In this document: one piece after another, positions 1 to 9,867 of the stretch
Layout: each line of letters opens with the position of its first letter
Numbering within the stretch: the first letter of the stretch is position 1
Assembly: GCA_947505405.1 (NCBI GenBank)
Contig: CANNHR010000002.1
Span: 1-51,648 of the forward strand
DNA from: Rickettsiales bacterium
Lineage (GTDB): Bacteria; Pseudomonadota; Alphaproteobacteria; Rickettsiales; Rickettsiaceae
Length of the DNA stretch: 51,648 nt
Direction: 5' to 3'
Notes under the pieces: model-generated
What the model was told of the DNA's origin: nothing
What the model saw: only the letters and a program-made list of their open reading frames with translations
Database searches by the model: none
Translations under genes and position numbers: made by a program

Positions 1-1094
1 GGTAAGGTTAACTTGCTCACGCTATACTTGGATATGTTACATTCAATGATAAATCTATCATCCCAGTATGTATTGTTATTTAGCTGAATTCCAGTCGATT
101 TTATTGCATGTTTTTCTCTGAATATTAGCAACTTATCTTTAGTTTGCTTTAGAAGGCAACCATGCAAACTACTATCAATTTTCTGCATTGTCTCAAGTTT
201 ACTTATTATTTGTTCAACACTACGAAACCTAGGTAGATGCGTCTTACCACTTATAATTGTCAATACATAATTAATAATATGGATTTGAATATCCAGACAC
301 TCGACTCTGATTTTTGTAAGATCAATAATAGCAAATCCGAAATTATTAATCTGCACTGCCTCCGCGATAGTAGAAATTAAACTCTCATTAAGGGCATGAG
401 CTTTTTCATTTACTTCCTTCATTTCAATAATAAGTTCTGATTTTTTATCCCGAGATAAGCGCGATATTTCCATGCGTATCCTGTTACGCTCATATATTTC
501 TAGAAAGTTAGATTTATCCTCTATCCATTTGATATTTACGTTATTCAAATAGTCAATTAGTTCATATTTTAAAAATGACGCAAATGGTCTGATGATTTGT
601 ATATTATTATAAAAAAAACTAGTTGAATAGCTCAAGCCAAATAAGCCACTTTTTTTGTTTTTGCGCATTAAATACGTCTCAAGCATATCATCCAGATGAT
701 GAGCAGTTAGCAACGTATTTATGCCGAGTTCATGACATTTGTCTGTCATCATATTATATCTTGCTTCTCTGGCTCTTTCCTGAATTGCTACTTTATTACC
801 ACTATTATTCCATGATAACTCATAAAATTTATGACCTAACCCAGATGTTATCTTTCTGACAAACTCAATTTCTTCAGAAGCTTCCGGACGTAAATTGTGA
901 TTAACACTAAAGACCACAAGACGAATTCTTAAAAGCCTGGCCCACTCTGATGCAAGATGTAGTAGTGCAATAGAGTCTGACCCACCAGAAACAGCTAAGG
1001 CGACCTCTTTGGAAGTCGCCTTAGCTGTTTCTGGTAATAGAGGATTGATATTATCATCAAACCTCTTTTGCATTAGACTTCTTGCATAATTCAT
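1..1094 (-). CDS. tilS: tRNA(Ile)-lysidine synthase TilS (3' end beyond window)
   Basis: Manual reverse translation from ATG at 1094: MNYARSLMQKRFDDNINPLLPETAKATSKEVALAVSGGSDSIALLHLASEWARLLRIRLVVFSVNHNLRPEASEE...; SGGSDS PP-loop motif and VNHxLRPEA typical of TilS. Missing from ORF track because no stop lies in window. Confidence 0.93.
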   Translation of the reverse strand, partial: MNYARSLMQKRFDDNINPLLPETAKATSKEVALAVSGGSDSIALLHLASEWARLLRIRLVVFSVNHNLRPEASEEIEFVRKITSGLGHKFYELSWNNSGNKVAIQERAREARYNMMTDKCHELGINTLLTAHHLDDMLETYLMRKNKKSGLFGLSYSTSFFYNNIQIIRPFASFLKYELIDYLNNVNIKWIEDKSNFLEIYERNRIRMEISRLSRDKKSELIIEMKEVNEKAHALNESLISTIAEAVQINNFGFAIIDLTKIRVECLDIQIHIINYVLTIISGKTHLPRFRSVEQIISKLETMQKIDSSLHGCLLKQTKDKLLIFREKHAIKSTGIQLNNNTYWDDRFIIECNISKYSVSKLTL

Positions 1095-1222
1095 TCTGAG
1101 TGGTCATTTTGTTGTCAAAATTTGCTTCCGCTCCTCAACGGCACAGACGTACTGTGGTGCTCACCTGCATTTTTCCTAAAAACCCCTCACTCATTTATGA
1201 ATTATGCTAAGCAAGTCTATTA

Positions 1223-2815
1223 TTACTCAAAAACCCCAAGAGTTGATAATCTAGTAATCGTATTATCAAGATATGCTGTAAGTTCCTTCTTAATTTCCTT
1301 AGGATCCTCAACCTTCATATTATCTCTATTTACAGTAAGCTGACCATCAGCAACTTCCTTCACTAAATTATCCAGAATTTGCTTCTTAGTATTTTTGCCA
1401 TCCATATATTTAAGCGCAAAGCGATCAAATATATTGATACCTACTGGAGCATGATTAAAGCCAGTAACCCAAGTATTGCTAGTATTGTTCACCTGATATA
1501 AGGCCAAGTTGCTGAGCGTTGGTTTTTCAAGGTTTACTTTAGCTTTATCTCTTTCAAACAAAGAAATTTCCATATAGCCCTTTATTACTAAATTCATCGC
1601 GTTATTAAGTAAATCAGCTTCTATCTGAGCCTTGCAATCAGTCTTGAAAAGTTTATTAGCTTTTTCCACAATAGTTTCAAACCTCAAAGGATAACCCTTA
1701 TACTCGGCCAAAGTATAAAGCGCGGCCTTCAACCATGGAGAAGATGAGGAAACATATTGATTCTCATCACCTTTAAAGAAGAATTTTACAACTTCATTAT
1801 TCTCCAGATCTTTCTGATTAAAAGGCTTCTGGGGAGTAATATCCAACGAAATAGCAAAAGTTTTGATATTGTTATTATTCAGCGATCTATTTATCGCTAC
1901 ATTACTATGACAAAGCAATGTGCTTCTGAATCTTCTATTGTTAATGAAATCTAGGTACTGCTCAGTTTTAACTATGTCATTTAAACTTTGTAACTTCTCA
2001 GCTACTGTTGGTTTCATGTTGCCAAGATACATCGTCGACAGAGCAACATCTGATAGATATTGTAAGCCTTGCTTTGCAGCATCTTCCATAAACGTAGTAA
2101 AATAAAATTGCTTATTATTATCTTCAAGATGCTCGTGCCTAATATAGTGATCACCTTGTTTTGATAATAATTCAGCTTCCTGAGATAACATTTTTGCATA
2201 TGGAGTATCTTGCCCCTCTAAGCTCTCTTTTACAAAGGCAAGCAATGCACGCGCCTGAGCAACCTTATCCTGCGGAGATATAAAACCTTTTGCATGATAC
2301 ATCATCATATCTCTGACAGTTCTGACCATATTCCACCCAGGAAGAGTGTTATAACTGATGTAAGCTATACCATTTTCTGATAAATTTTTACTACAAACTT
2401 CAAAGATTTTCTCCTGTACAAAATCAGGTACCCAAGAAAAAACACCATGGCAAATTATGTAATCAAATTTACCAAATGATTCATCAATATCTGTAATTGA
2501 GCAATGTTTAAGCTCGATATTCTTAAGTCCCATTGCTTTAATGTGCTTCTGCCCCTCTTCAATCTGCACTTTGGATAAATCCACGCCTACATAATAACCT
2601 TTAGGATAATGCACAGCATGAGGGATAAGGTTCCCCCCGGCAGCACTTCCTAGTTCAAGAACTCTAGCAGTTTCAATTTTTGGGGGATTCATCCCAAATA
2701 ACGTACCAAGAGTAGATAATTTTTCTGGGCTACTCTGTGCATAAGGATAGCTTTCATATGGCATCTCATCGTATGCATATATTTCTGTTGTGTTTGTCAT
2801 ATCTAAATAATTCAA
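1223..2815 (-). CDS. Class I SAM-dependent methyltransferase with methyltransferase regulatory domain; resembles rickettsial protein lysine methyltransferases (PKMT)
   Basis: 530 aa; YESYPYAQSSPEKL N-terminus, motif I VLELGSAAGGNLIPHA, VGVDLSKVQIEEG, HGVFSWVPDFVQ; long C-terminal regulatory region. Confidence 0.82.
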   Translation of the reverse strand: MNYLDMTNTTEIYAYDEMPYESYPYAQSSPEKLSTLGTLFGMNPPKIETARVLELGSAAGGNLIPHAVHYPKGYYVGVDLSKVQIEEGQKHIKAMGLKNIELKHCSITDIDESFGKFDYIICHGVFSWVPDFVQEKIFEVCSKNLSENGIAYISYNTLPGWNMVRTVRDMMMYHAKGFISPQDKVAQARALLAFVKESLEGQDTPYAKMLSQEAELLSKQGDHYIRHEHLEDNNKQFYFTTFMEDAAKQGLQYLSDVALSTMYLGNMKPTVAEKLQSLNDIVKTEQYLDFINNRRFRSTLLCHSNVAINRSLNNNNIKTFAISLDITPQKPFNQKDLENNEVVKFFFKGDENQYVSSSSPWLKAALYTLAEYKGYPLRFETIVEKANKLFKTDCKAQIEADLLNNAMNLVIKGYMEISLFERDKAKVNLEKPTLSNLALYQVNNTSNTWVTGFNHAPVGINIFDRFALKYMDGKNTKKQILDNLVKEVADGQLTVNRDNMKVEDPKEIKKELTAYLDNTITRLSTLGVFE

Positions 2816-2821
2816 TTTTTA

Positions 2822-3604
2822 TTAAACAGGAATCTTGAACGTAAATCCAAGGGTAAATTCACCAACACCAATCGTTTTCTTAATTGGCTTTTGGGCCACA
2901 AAAGATTGTGTTTGGATGTTGAAAGTATCATATTTCACTTTAATGTCATTTACAACCTGTAACTTTGCACCAAAGTCTATACTTATATTCTCGGATAAAT
3001 CCCTAGCTATACCGGCTCCAGCCTGCCATGCAAAACAATTTACAGTATTTTTCTTGATTCTAAAAAATTCAAATTTATCACCAAGTCCAATTAGAGCTAA
3101 TGCATCCGTTGTAGTAGTTGTAGGTTTAATAGAAATCCTTGCAACACCCACACCCAAAATCGCATATGGTTTTACTTGAGCAAAGGCTTGCGCAAATTCG
3201 TATATGAGATTTACGGTATATACATTTGAGGATACTTTCATCCTTCCAGGCGTTCTTGGAATATCTATTGCTCCAACTCCAGGAATGGTAATTCCCGTTG
3301 ATTTTACAGGGAGTAAGTATGTAAGACCATATTTTGGTTGATATGTTCCAGAAATCTCTATCATCATGTTAGGATAAAAACTATAACCAATGCGCCCTCC
3401 AAACATTGTTGACTGCTTTAACCTAAATTTCGCATCTGTATCTTTATCCACGAAACTTTTTACTACTGGCTCAGAAATACCCAGCTCTGTTCCGATATAT
3501 ATATATCTATCATCTGCGTTATTAGCGCTTGCGACGCTTACTGAAAACAGAATTGCACTTATTAGCAAACCACTAGATTTTGAGACTCTCGTCACTGTTT
3601 TCAT
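2822..3604 (-). CDS. Outer-membrane beta-barrel surface protein
   Basis: 260 aa; N-terminal signal peptide (LLISAILFSVSVASA), YIGTELGISEP, GGRIGYSFYPNMMIEISGTYQ, terminal FTLGFTFKIPV, alternating aromatic/hydrophobic strands. Confidence 0.72.
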   Translation of the reverse strand: MKTVTRVSKSSGLLISAILFSVSVASANNADDRYIYIGTELGISEPVVKSFVDKDTDAKFRLKQSTMFGGRIGYSFYPNMMIEISGTYQPKYGLTYLLPVKSTGITIPGVGAIDIPRTPGRMKVSSNVYTVNLIYEFAQAFAQVKPYAILGVGVARISIKPTTTTTDALALIGLGDKFEFFRIKKNTVNCFAWQAGAGIARDLSENISIDFGAKLQVVNDIKVKYDTFNIQTQSFVAQKPIKKTIGVGEFTLGFTFKIPV

Positions 3605-3707
3605 AAAACCTTTCCTAATTATAAAATGGGCTAGAAAATTAGTCTTGGATTATATATAACAAAATTTCGCGGTCAAATAAAAACGGTATGGCTATACGAG
3701 ACATTAT

Positions 3708-3983
3708 CTATTTTTTTCTTTTCATTAATTTGTAAACTTCGCCATCATTGCGCTTTCCAACAAGAGGAACTAATAACTCATTATTTTCTATTTTATAGAC
3801 TATTCTGAATTCTCCAATATCAGTTCTGTGATAATCAGATAAATTACCCTTAAGCTGTTTACTGTCATTCAGATGACCATTTGTTGCAAGCTGCTTGATT
3901 TTTATAGCAATTTGTTTAGCAATTTTATCGCTACCAAGCTTTTTTAAAAACTTGGTACTAGATTTAGATAATTTAATTTTCAC
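3708..3983 (-). CDS. RelE/ParE-family toxin
   Basis: 91 aa; LSKSSTKFLKKLG...LKGNLSDYHRTDIGEFRIVYKIENNELLVPLVGKRNDGEVYK matches RelE-type fold residues; directly follows antitoxin. Confidence 0.86.
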   Translation of the reverse strand: MKIKLSKSSTKFLKKLGSDKIAKQIAIKIKQLATNGHLNDSKQLKGNLSDYHRTDIGEFRIVYKIENNELLVPLVGKRNDGEVYKLMKRKK

Positions 3984-4247
3984 CTACTTGCCTTTAAGAA
4001 TATCATCTAGAATAGTATCGGAATCGATTGTTGATAAATATCCTTTTTCTTCTGCCTCTTTAGCTTTTAATGACCAATATAGATCTTCTAGATCTTGGAA
4101 CTTTTGATATTCTTCATAAGATATAACCACAGCTGTTGTTTTTCCATATCTATTAATAGCAACTGGTTCTTTTGTGACTTTCTGCATAATGTCACCGAAG
4201 TGAGCTTGAGCATCTTTTGCATTCATTGTTAACATAGGGCAACCCAC
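3984..4247 (-). CDS. Phd/YefM-family antitoxin
   Basis: 87 aa; MLTMNAKDAQAHFGDIMQKVTKEPVAINRYGKTTAVVISYEEYQ, classic Phd/YefM N-terminus. Confidence 0.88.
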   Translation of the reverse strand: MGCPMLTMNAKDAQAHFGDIMQKVTKEPVAINRYGKTTAVVISYEEYQKFQDLEDLYWSLKAKEAEEKGYLSTIDSDTILDDILKGK

Positions 4248-4290
4248 ATAATCTATTTAATCATAGACAAACTATATCACATATATAAAA

Positions 4291-4323
4291 AGGATAAAAG
4301 ATATATCTTATATCTTTTATCCT
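4291..4323. terminator. Perfect 14-bp inverted repeat (AGGATAAAAGATAT / ATATCTTTTATCCT) followed on the minus strand by TTTTT; terminator of the methyltransferase gene and/or TA operator
   Basis: Left arm 4291-4304, loop 4305-4309, right arm 4310-4323; overlaps stop codon of the 4322-5713 CDS and lies about 44 nt upstream of the antitoxin ATG. Confidence 0.6.
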
Positions 4324-5659
4324 AATAAAGAGGTGCGATCGAAATTTTTTTATTACGTAGTATCAACGCTCCAACTTCTTCCATTATCGGGAAAATCCTA
4401 TTTAACTCACCAATAAATTCGCTATCACTCACTTTTTTACCCAGATCTTTCTCAATCGCTCTATGAAGCTCTTTTAGAGATTTATCTTCGCTTATCATAT
4501 TTCTGAATAAAGGCTCAGTGTAGTGGGAAACAGAAATATTAATCGATACATCAGCAAGAAAATCTGACTTAAATGAGAAACTTATTCTTGCGCCGATAAG
4601 ATTCTGATTATTTTTTATGTAATCTGCAATTTGCAATGGAAGATTTTTTATTGTATAAATATATGGAACATTATCCATATCAGTTATTTTTGCAGTTGGT
4701 TTTTTCTTCTTAGAAATGTAAAAACTATGTTTAATAATAGATCCACACATAATTTCACAAACAGCTTGCTGTTTCCACCTATCCATAGCTTTAAGTTTTT
4801 TCAAAAACTCTACGTCTTGAAAATAAGTTTCAGGTTTGAGCATGACTCTGCTATGCGGAGAATTATACTCAATAAAATGTAAACCAGCTTTTTCAACAAA
4901 TTCATATAACTCAGGCACACTGTAAGCTCTATCTTGCTTATGGAGGAACATATCATACATCCCCACATCGCCATGGTTAATGTGATCACCGAGTAATTCA
5001 GCTCCCCTCTTATACCAATTAGTTGTAGGCAATGCATTGACAACTTGCCAGCCATTTTTCACTTCTTCTTGGCGAGAGCTAACTCCTTCATTTACTATTT
5101 TGAGCATATCTTGAATTTGATAAACTGCAGTTCTGCCATATTTAGCATAAACCATAATGCCCATACCTCCGCTATCAGTTAGTGAATCAGAGAGTATTTT
5201 AAGCCCAGCGTCTGGAGATTCAAGGTGATGCAAAACACCTGTACAAGTGATGTAATCAAATTTACCGAGTTTAAGTTTTGGAATGTTTAATATGCTATCA
5301 TGAATCCATGTGATATTTGTAAGCCCACGATACTCCGCTCTCTTCTGTGCAATGGCCATAGAATTTTTACTAAAATCTAGGTAAATTACCTCAGCGTCAG
5401 TATCTTTTAACTGCTCGGCCAAATATACTGTAGAATCACCAGTTCCGCCCCCAGCAATCAAGACACGAAAGCCTTTTTTAAAATCTTTCTTACCGTCAAA
5501 AAGCCAGTGATTAATCTCACCAAGATAATCACCATAAACTTTAAGCAAACGAGTTTTATCATCTTCTGGATTTCGCAAGGGGTAAGGATAATCCAGGTAA
5601 TGCTCTTGAACTTCTTTTAAGTCTTTTGCTTTGGCAGTTTTTTGTTTTGTTTTTGTCAT
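4322..5659 (-). CDS. Class I SAM-dependent methyltransferase
   Basis: Start chosen at internal MTKTKQK (ORF extends to 5713). Motifs VLIAGGGTGDSTVYLAEQL, VIYLDFSKNSM, FDYITCTGVLHHLESPDAGL. Confidence 0.82.
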   Translation of the reverse strand: MTKTKQKTAKAKDLKEVQEHYLDYPYPLRNPEDDKTRLLKVYGDYLGEINHWLFDGKKDFKKGFRVLIAGGGTGDSTVYLAEQLKDTDAEVIYLDFSKNSMAIAQKRAEYRGLTNITWIHDSILNIPKLKLGKFDYITCTGVLHHLESPDAGLKILSDSLTDSGGMGIMVYAKYGRTAVYQIQDMLKIVNEGVSSRQEEVKNGWQVVNALPTTNWYKRGAELLGDHINHGDVGMYDMFLHKQDRAYSVPELYEFVEKAGLHFIEYNSPHSRVMLKPETYFQDVEFLKKLKAMDRWKQQAVCEIMCGSIIKHSFYISKKKKPTAKITDMDNVPYIYTIKNLPLQIADYIKNNQNLIGARISFSFKSDFLADVSINISVSHYTEPLFRNMISEDKSLKELHRAIEKDLGKKVSDSEFIGELNRIFPIMEEVGALILRNKKISIAPLY

Positions 5660-5810
5660 AATAATTTTAATAAATTTTTTTTCATCGAGCCTTTGTACTA
5701 GATTGCACAGCAATAGTCAATATTTTGATATAAAATTTGGTTAGCATTTATCGTCATGCTGAATTTATAGTCAAATGAATTGAATTAGGTGATTTACGAT
5801 TACTAACAAC

Positions 5811-5899
5811 GTCATCCTGAATTTAATTCAGGATCTCGGGCAACAAGAGGATATTCCGGATCAAGTCCGGGATTGTAAAGGTTAGGTAATTCGATGACA
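5811..5899. repeat. Dispersed palindromic intergenic repeat
   Basis: ATCCTGAATTTAATTCAGGAT palindrome (5813-5833), TTCCGGATCAAGTCCGGGA, then a 33-nt segment (5867-5899) identical to 28645-28677. Confidence 0.75.
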
Positions 5900-6012
5900 G
5901 AATTGATATAAATAAAAAGGTATCAATTTAAGGCGAGAAGAAGATGATGCATAAAATTAACTAAGCACAAGTAAATAGATACTTTGCAGCCAAGATATGA
6001 AATCAAATATGA

Positions 6013-8661
6013 CTAGATAGATTTAAGGAAATATATGATATCCAGAGCTTCTCTTGGTGACAATTTGTCTGGATCTACTTTACTTAGCTCGTCATACAGT
6101 TTTTTATTCACTTCTGAATTCTGCTTTGCTACAAATAAATTCATATTATGTGACTCATCCTTAAGCACTTTTTTACCAGATTTTATAGAGTCTTTTTCCA
6201 ATTTCTTCAGTAACTCTTTGGCCTTCTGAATCACTGGCTTTGGCAAACCAGCAAGTTCTGCAACATGAATCCCATAAGATCTATCGGCAGAGCCTTTCTT
6301 GATTTTATGCAGAAACAAAATGTGCTCACCATCATCTTCAATATCAACTGTATAATTTGCCAAGCTAGGTAAAATTTCTTCCATTGCAGTTAGCTCATGG
6401 TAGTGAGTAGCAAATAAACAGCGTCCTCTTATTTTGTCGTGTATATGTTCGAGTACCGACCAAGCAATCGCAACACCATCATAGGTTGACGTGCCGCGCC
6501 CTACTTCGTCCAATATAATAAGCGATTTATGAGTGGCTTGAGCTAGAATTGCTGACGTTTCCAACATCTCCAACATGAAGGTGGATTGACCTCTCCCCAA
6601 ATCATCACCAGCTCCGATACGGCTAAAGATCTTATCTACAATGCCAATTTGAGCGCTGAGAGCTGGAACGAAAGAACCAATCTGGGCCAATATCGAGATA
6701 ATGGCATTTTGCCTTAAAAAAGTACTTTTACCCGCCATATTTGGTCCTGTGATGAGCCATATTCTCTCATCCATAGACAACTGACAATCATTTTGAGTAA
6801 AACACTCATTAGTCTTTGCCAAAACCCTTTCTACCACCGAGTGCCTACCTCCTACTATACTAAAAACCATGTCTTGGGTTAAATTTGGCCTACAATAATC
6901 ATGTTTCCCAGCCGTAACCGCATAGCTACAATAGACATCAAGCTGACTTAGAGCATAGGCCAAACTCAATAATAGCTGATGATTATCAGTAACTTGCGAG
7001 CATATCTTGTCATATAATTCTTGCTCTAAATTAACAACGAGAAGCTTCGCATTAACCATATTGCTCTCAAGCTCTTGCAACTCTTTGGTGGTATATCGAA
7101 TGGAATTTATAGTAGTTTGTCTGTGGATGAATTTGTCCTCAACAATTTTATTTGCATGCCTTGATGTGATATCAATAAATAAGCCAATTACGTTATTATT
7201 TGCAATTTTAAGCGAGTCTATTCCAGTTTCTTTGCGATATTTGTCACGAATTTGCTCTATTTTACTACGCCCATTCTCTAATAAATCATGCAATTGGGCA
7301 ACTTTAGGATGATAATCTAATTTGATGATTTTTCTATCAGAAAGAGAATTTGGTGCATCATCTCGAATGGATTCATTGATAATTTCATATAGAGGATGCA
7401 AGCCAAGTAACGGGTTAATGATATTTTCTATATTTTCATTTAAACTCACTCCTTTTAAAACCACAAAATCTGCCATGATTTTTTCAGCTATTTCAATTGT
7501 GTATTTAATACTAAGAAGATCTTTGGGCGTACTTCTTCGCATATTAATGCGCGTGATACAACGCTCAAGATCTCCAGTTTTTCCTAGTGATTTACGAATA
7601 GTCTCAGTGAGCGAGATATTGTCATAAAAAAACGTAGTAATTTCTAATCGCTTGTTTATAGCTGCAATATCCAAAAGAGGCGCTAAGACATATTGATAGA
7701 GCAACCTACTTCCCGCCTTTGTTACAGTCTCATCAATGCAAGAAAATAAACTACCTTTTACTCCTCCATTTTGGACATTAGTAATTTCCAGATTTCGACG
7801 GGTCGAGGCATCAATGCTCATAAATTTGAGGTAATTCAAGATTCTTGGCTTAGGCAGCCTTGGCATATTCTCTTTCTGGGTCAGTGAGATATACTCTAAT
7901 ATACTGCCAACAGCAGAAACTGCAGAACTACTTAGGTTACCTATGGCAGATAAATCAGCAATTTTATAAAATTCTAGAATAATCTTTTCGCATTTAGCAA
8001 CGGCATAAAAACTATCAACTTGGAAGGAAATTCTCTTATTAAAATGCCCTCCTATTTTTGATGCCAGCTCACTTGTTCGATATTTCTCACTTAGTAAAAT
8101 TTCCTTTGGAGAAAGCCTTGCAACTTCGTTTATTATTTCAGCGAATGGAATTGTAATAACTGATATTTCTGAAGTTGACAAATCAACCGAGGCAATTGCT
8201 GCTGATTTATTCTCAATCGCAATACTAACTAAATAATTCGGCGTACCAGCCTCTAGTAAAGATTCCTCGATAATTGTGCCAGGGGTAATAATCCTTGTAA
8301 CCGATCTATTAACAACTGCCTTATAACCGTCTCGCTTTTTCGCTTCTTCTGGCGTTTCCATTTGGTCACAAATAGCGACTTTAAAGCCATCCTCGAGTAA
8401 TTTATTGAGGTAATTGAACAAAGCATGATGGGGAACACCGCACATAGCAATTTCATTTTCTCCCGTCTTACCTCGTTTTGTAAGTGCTATGCCAAGGGTC
8501 CTACTGGCAGTTATAGCATCTTCATAGAACAGCTCATAAAAATCTCCCATTCTGAATAAAACTAAACAATCAATATTAGCAAATTTGATGTTCAAATATT
8601 GCTTCATTACTTGCGTAGCATCTTGGTAATTGTATTTTTCTTTAAACTGCTCTTGGTGCAT
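6013..8661 (-). CDS. mutS: DNA mismatch repair protein MutS
   Basis: 882 aa; Walker A TGPNMAGKSTFLRQ, DEVGRGTSTYDGVAIAWS, FATHYHELT; N-terminal FRMGDFYELFYEDA. Confidence 0.97.
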   Translation of the reverse strand: MHQEQFKEKYNYQDATQVMKQYLNIKFANIDCLVLFRMGDFYELFYEDAITASRTLGIALTKRGKTGENEIAMCGVPHHALFNYLNKLLEDGFKVAICDQMETPEEAKKRDGYKAVVNRSVTRIITPGTIIEESLLEAGTPNYLVSIAIENKSAAIASVDLSTSEISVITIPFAEIINEVARLSPKEILLSEKYRTSELASKIGGHFNKRISFQVDSFYAVAKCEKIILEFYKIADLSAIGNLSSSAVSAVGSILEYISLTQKENMPRLPKPRILNYLKFMSIDASTRRNLEITNVQNGGVKGSLFSCIDETVTKAGSRLLYQYVLAPLLDIAAINKRLEITTFFYDNISLTETIRKSLGKTGDLERCITRINMRRSTPKDLLSIKYTIEIAEKIMADFVVLKGVSLNENIENIINPLLGLHPLYEIINESIRDDAPNSLSDRKIIKLDYHPKVAQLHDLLENGRSKIEQIRDKYRKETGIDSLKIANNNVIGLFIDITSRHANKIVEDKFIHRQTTINSIRYTTKELQELESNMVNAKLLVVNLEQELYDKICSQVTDNHQLLLSLAYALSQLDVYCSYAVTAGKHDYCRPNLTQDMVFSIVGGRHSVVERVLAKTNECFTQNDCQLSMDERIWLITGPNMAGKSTFLRQNAIISILAQIGSFVPALSAQIGIVDKIFSRIGAGDDLGRGQSTFMLEMLETSAILAQATHKSLIILDEVGRGTSTYDGVAIAWSVLEHIHDKIRGRCLFATHYHELTAMEEILPSLANYTVDIEDDGEHILFLHKIKKGSADRSYGIHVAELAGLPKPVIQKAKELLKKLEKDSIKSGKKVLKDESHNMNLFVAKQNSEVNKKLYDELSKVDPDKLSPREALDIIYFLKSI

Positions 8662-8720
8662 AGTTTTTGAGTAATTCAGGATTTAATGTTAACACATTTA
8701 TATTTTAACAGATAAGTTAG

Positions 8721-8920
8721 AGTCACACCGGACTCAGTCATACCGTGCAGGATAAGAGTCATCCCGGACTTGATCCGGGATCTCGGGCAACAGGAGTATA
8801 ATTAACTTTCCTTCTACCTCCTGGGATCCTAGGCCGAAGGCAGGCGCAAGCTTCAATCAAGTTCAGGATGACTTAAAACAAAGGCAGGCGCAAGCTTCAA
8901 ACAAGTTCAGGATGACTTTG
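8721..8920. repeat. Composite dispersed palindromic repeats (two copies of GGCAGGCGCAAGCTTCAANCAAGTTCAGGATGAC)
   Basis: ATCCCGGACTTGATCCGGGAT palindrome at 8761-8781; two tandem near-identical units at about 8839-8872 and 8883-8916. Confidence 0.75.
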
Positions 8921-8928
8921 ACTCCTAG

Positions 8929-9867
8929 TTAGAACATATCAAATTTGTTTTGTACAAGCTTCTTTTCGGCTGATTCAACGAGGCTACTCGCTAAATTGTC
9001 AGCAAACTCTTTGGATGCAACATTCACGCCAAAACGCTTTTTAAACCAAGATTGTTTTTCCTCTATATGCTCGATTTTAACCTCATCGCCAAATTTTTCT
9101 TGAATGAATGAATATAAATTATCAATGCCATCAACTAAGCCATAATCAACTGCCACTTGACCAGACCAAAATTCACCATTAAAAATTATTTCATCGCTTT
9201 GAGTAATCTTTCCCCCTCTTCTTTCTTTTACCGTATTGATGAAATGGTCATGAATATCTTTTTGAATTTTTTTGATAATTTTAACATCAGACTCTTTTTC
9301 AGGTTGAAATGGGTCAAGAACAGATTTCGTTTTACCTTGGGTATACACTCTTCTTTGTATTCCCAGTTTTTCTATAGCTTCATGAAAACCAAAACCAGCT
9401 GCTATAACACCTATACTCCCTACAATCGAACTTTTACTTGCAAAAATTTTGTCCCCAGCGCACGCTAGCCAGTATCCTCCTGAAGCAGCAACATCTTCTA
9501 TAAAACTGTACACAGGAATATCATTTTCCTTAGCAAGCTCTATTATTCTTCTTGCTATTAACTCCGACTGAACTGGTGATCCACCAGGCGAATTTATAGC
9601 AAGACATACAGCTTTCAAGCGCTCAATCTTAAACATTTTTTCGATAAGTTTATTAAGCGAGGAAAGCGTAAGACCAGACTTCATTGCACCAATTTTACCA
9701 ACGACTCCGTCTAGTCTAAATACAGCAACTACTGGCTTTGCTCCACCTAAACCAAATGTTAATATGGATAGCAATTGATCAATTTTGCTAAAACGCCTAC
9801 CTGGCGCATCATCTCTTGTGTTAGTAATTGTATTGCTATTCCTGTTTTTTGTTTGAACTCTCTTCAT
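8929..9867 (-). CDS. sppA: S49 family signal peptide peptidase SppA
   Basis: 312 aa; AINSPGGSPVQSELIARRI, VEDVAASGGYWLACAGDKIFASKSSIVGSIGVI. Confidence 0.92.
   Translation of the reverse strand: MKRVQTKNRNSNTITNTRDDAPGRRFSKIDQLLSILTFGLGGAKPVVAVFRLDGVVGKIGAMKSGLTLSSLNKLIEKMFKIERLKAVCLAINSPGGSPVQSELIARRIIELAKENDIPVYSFIEDVAASGGYWLACAGDKIFASKSSIVGSIGVIAAGFGFHEAIEKLGIQRRVYTQGKTKSVLDPFQPEKESDVKIIKKIQKDIHDHFINTVKERRGGKITQSDEIIFNGEFWSGQVAVDYGLVDGIDNLYSFIQEKFGDEVKIEHIEEKQSWFKKRFGVNVASKEFADNLASSLVESAEKKLVQNKFDMF

Noticed and set aside
623-859. 78-aa + strand ORF
   Set aside because: Antisense to tilS, which has clear catalytic motifs in the minus frame.
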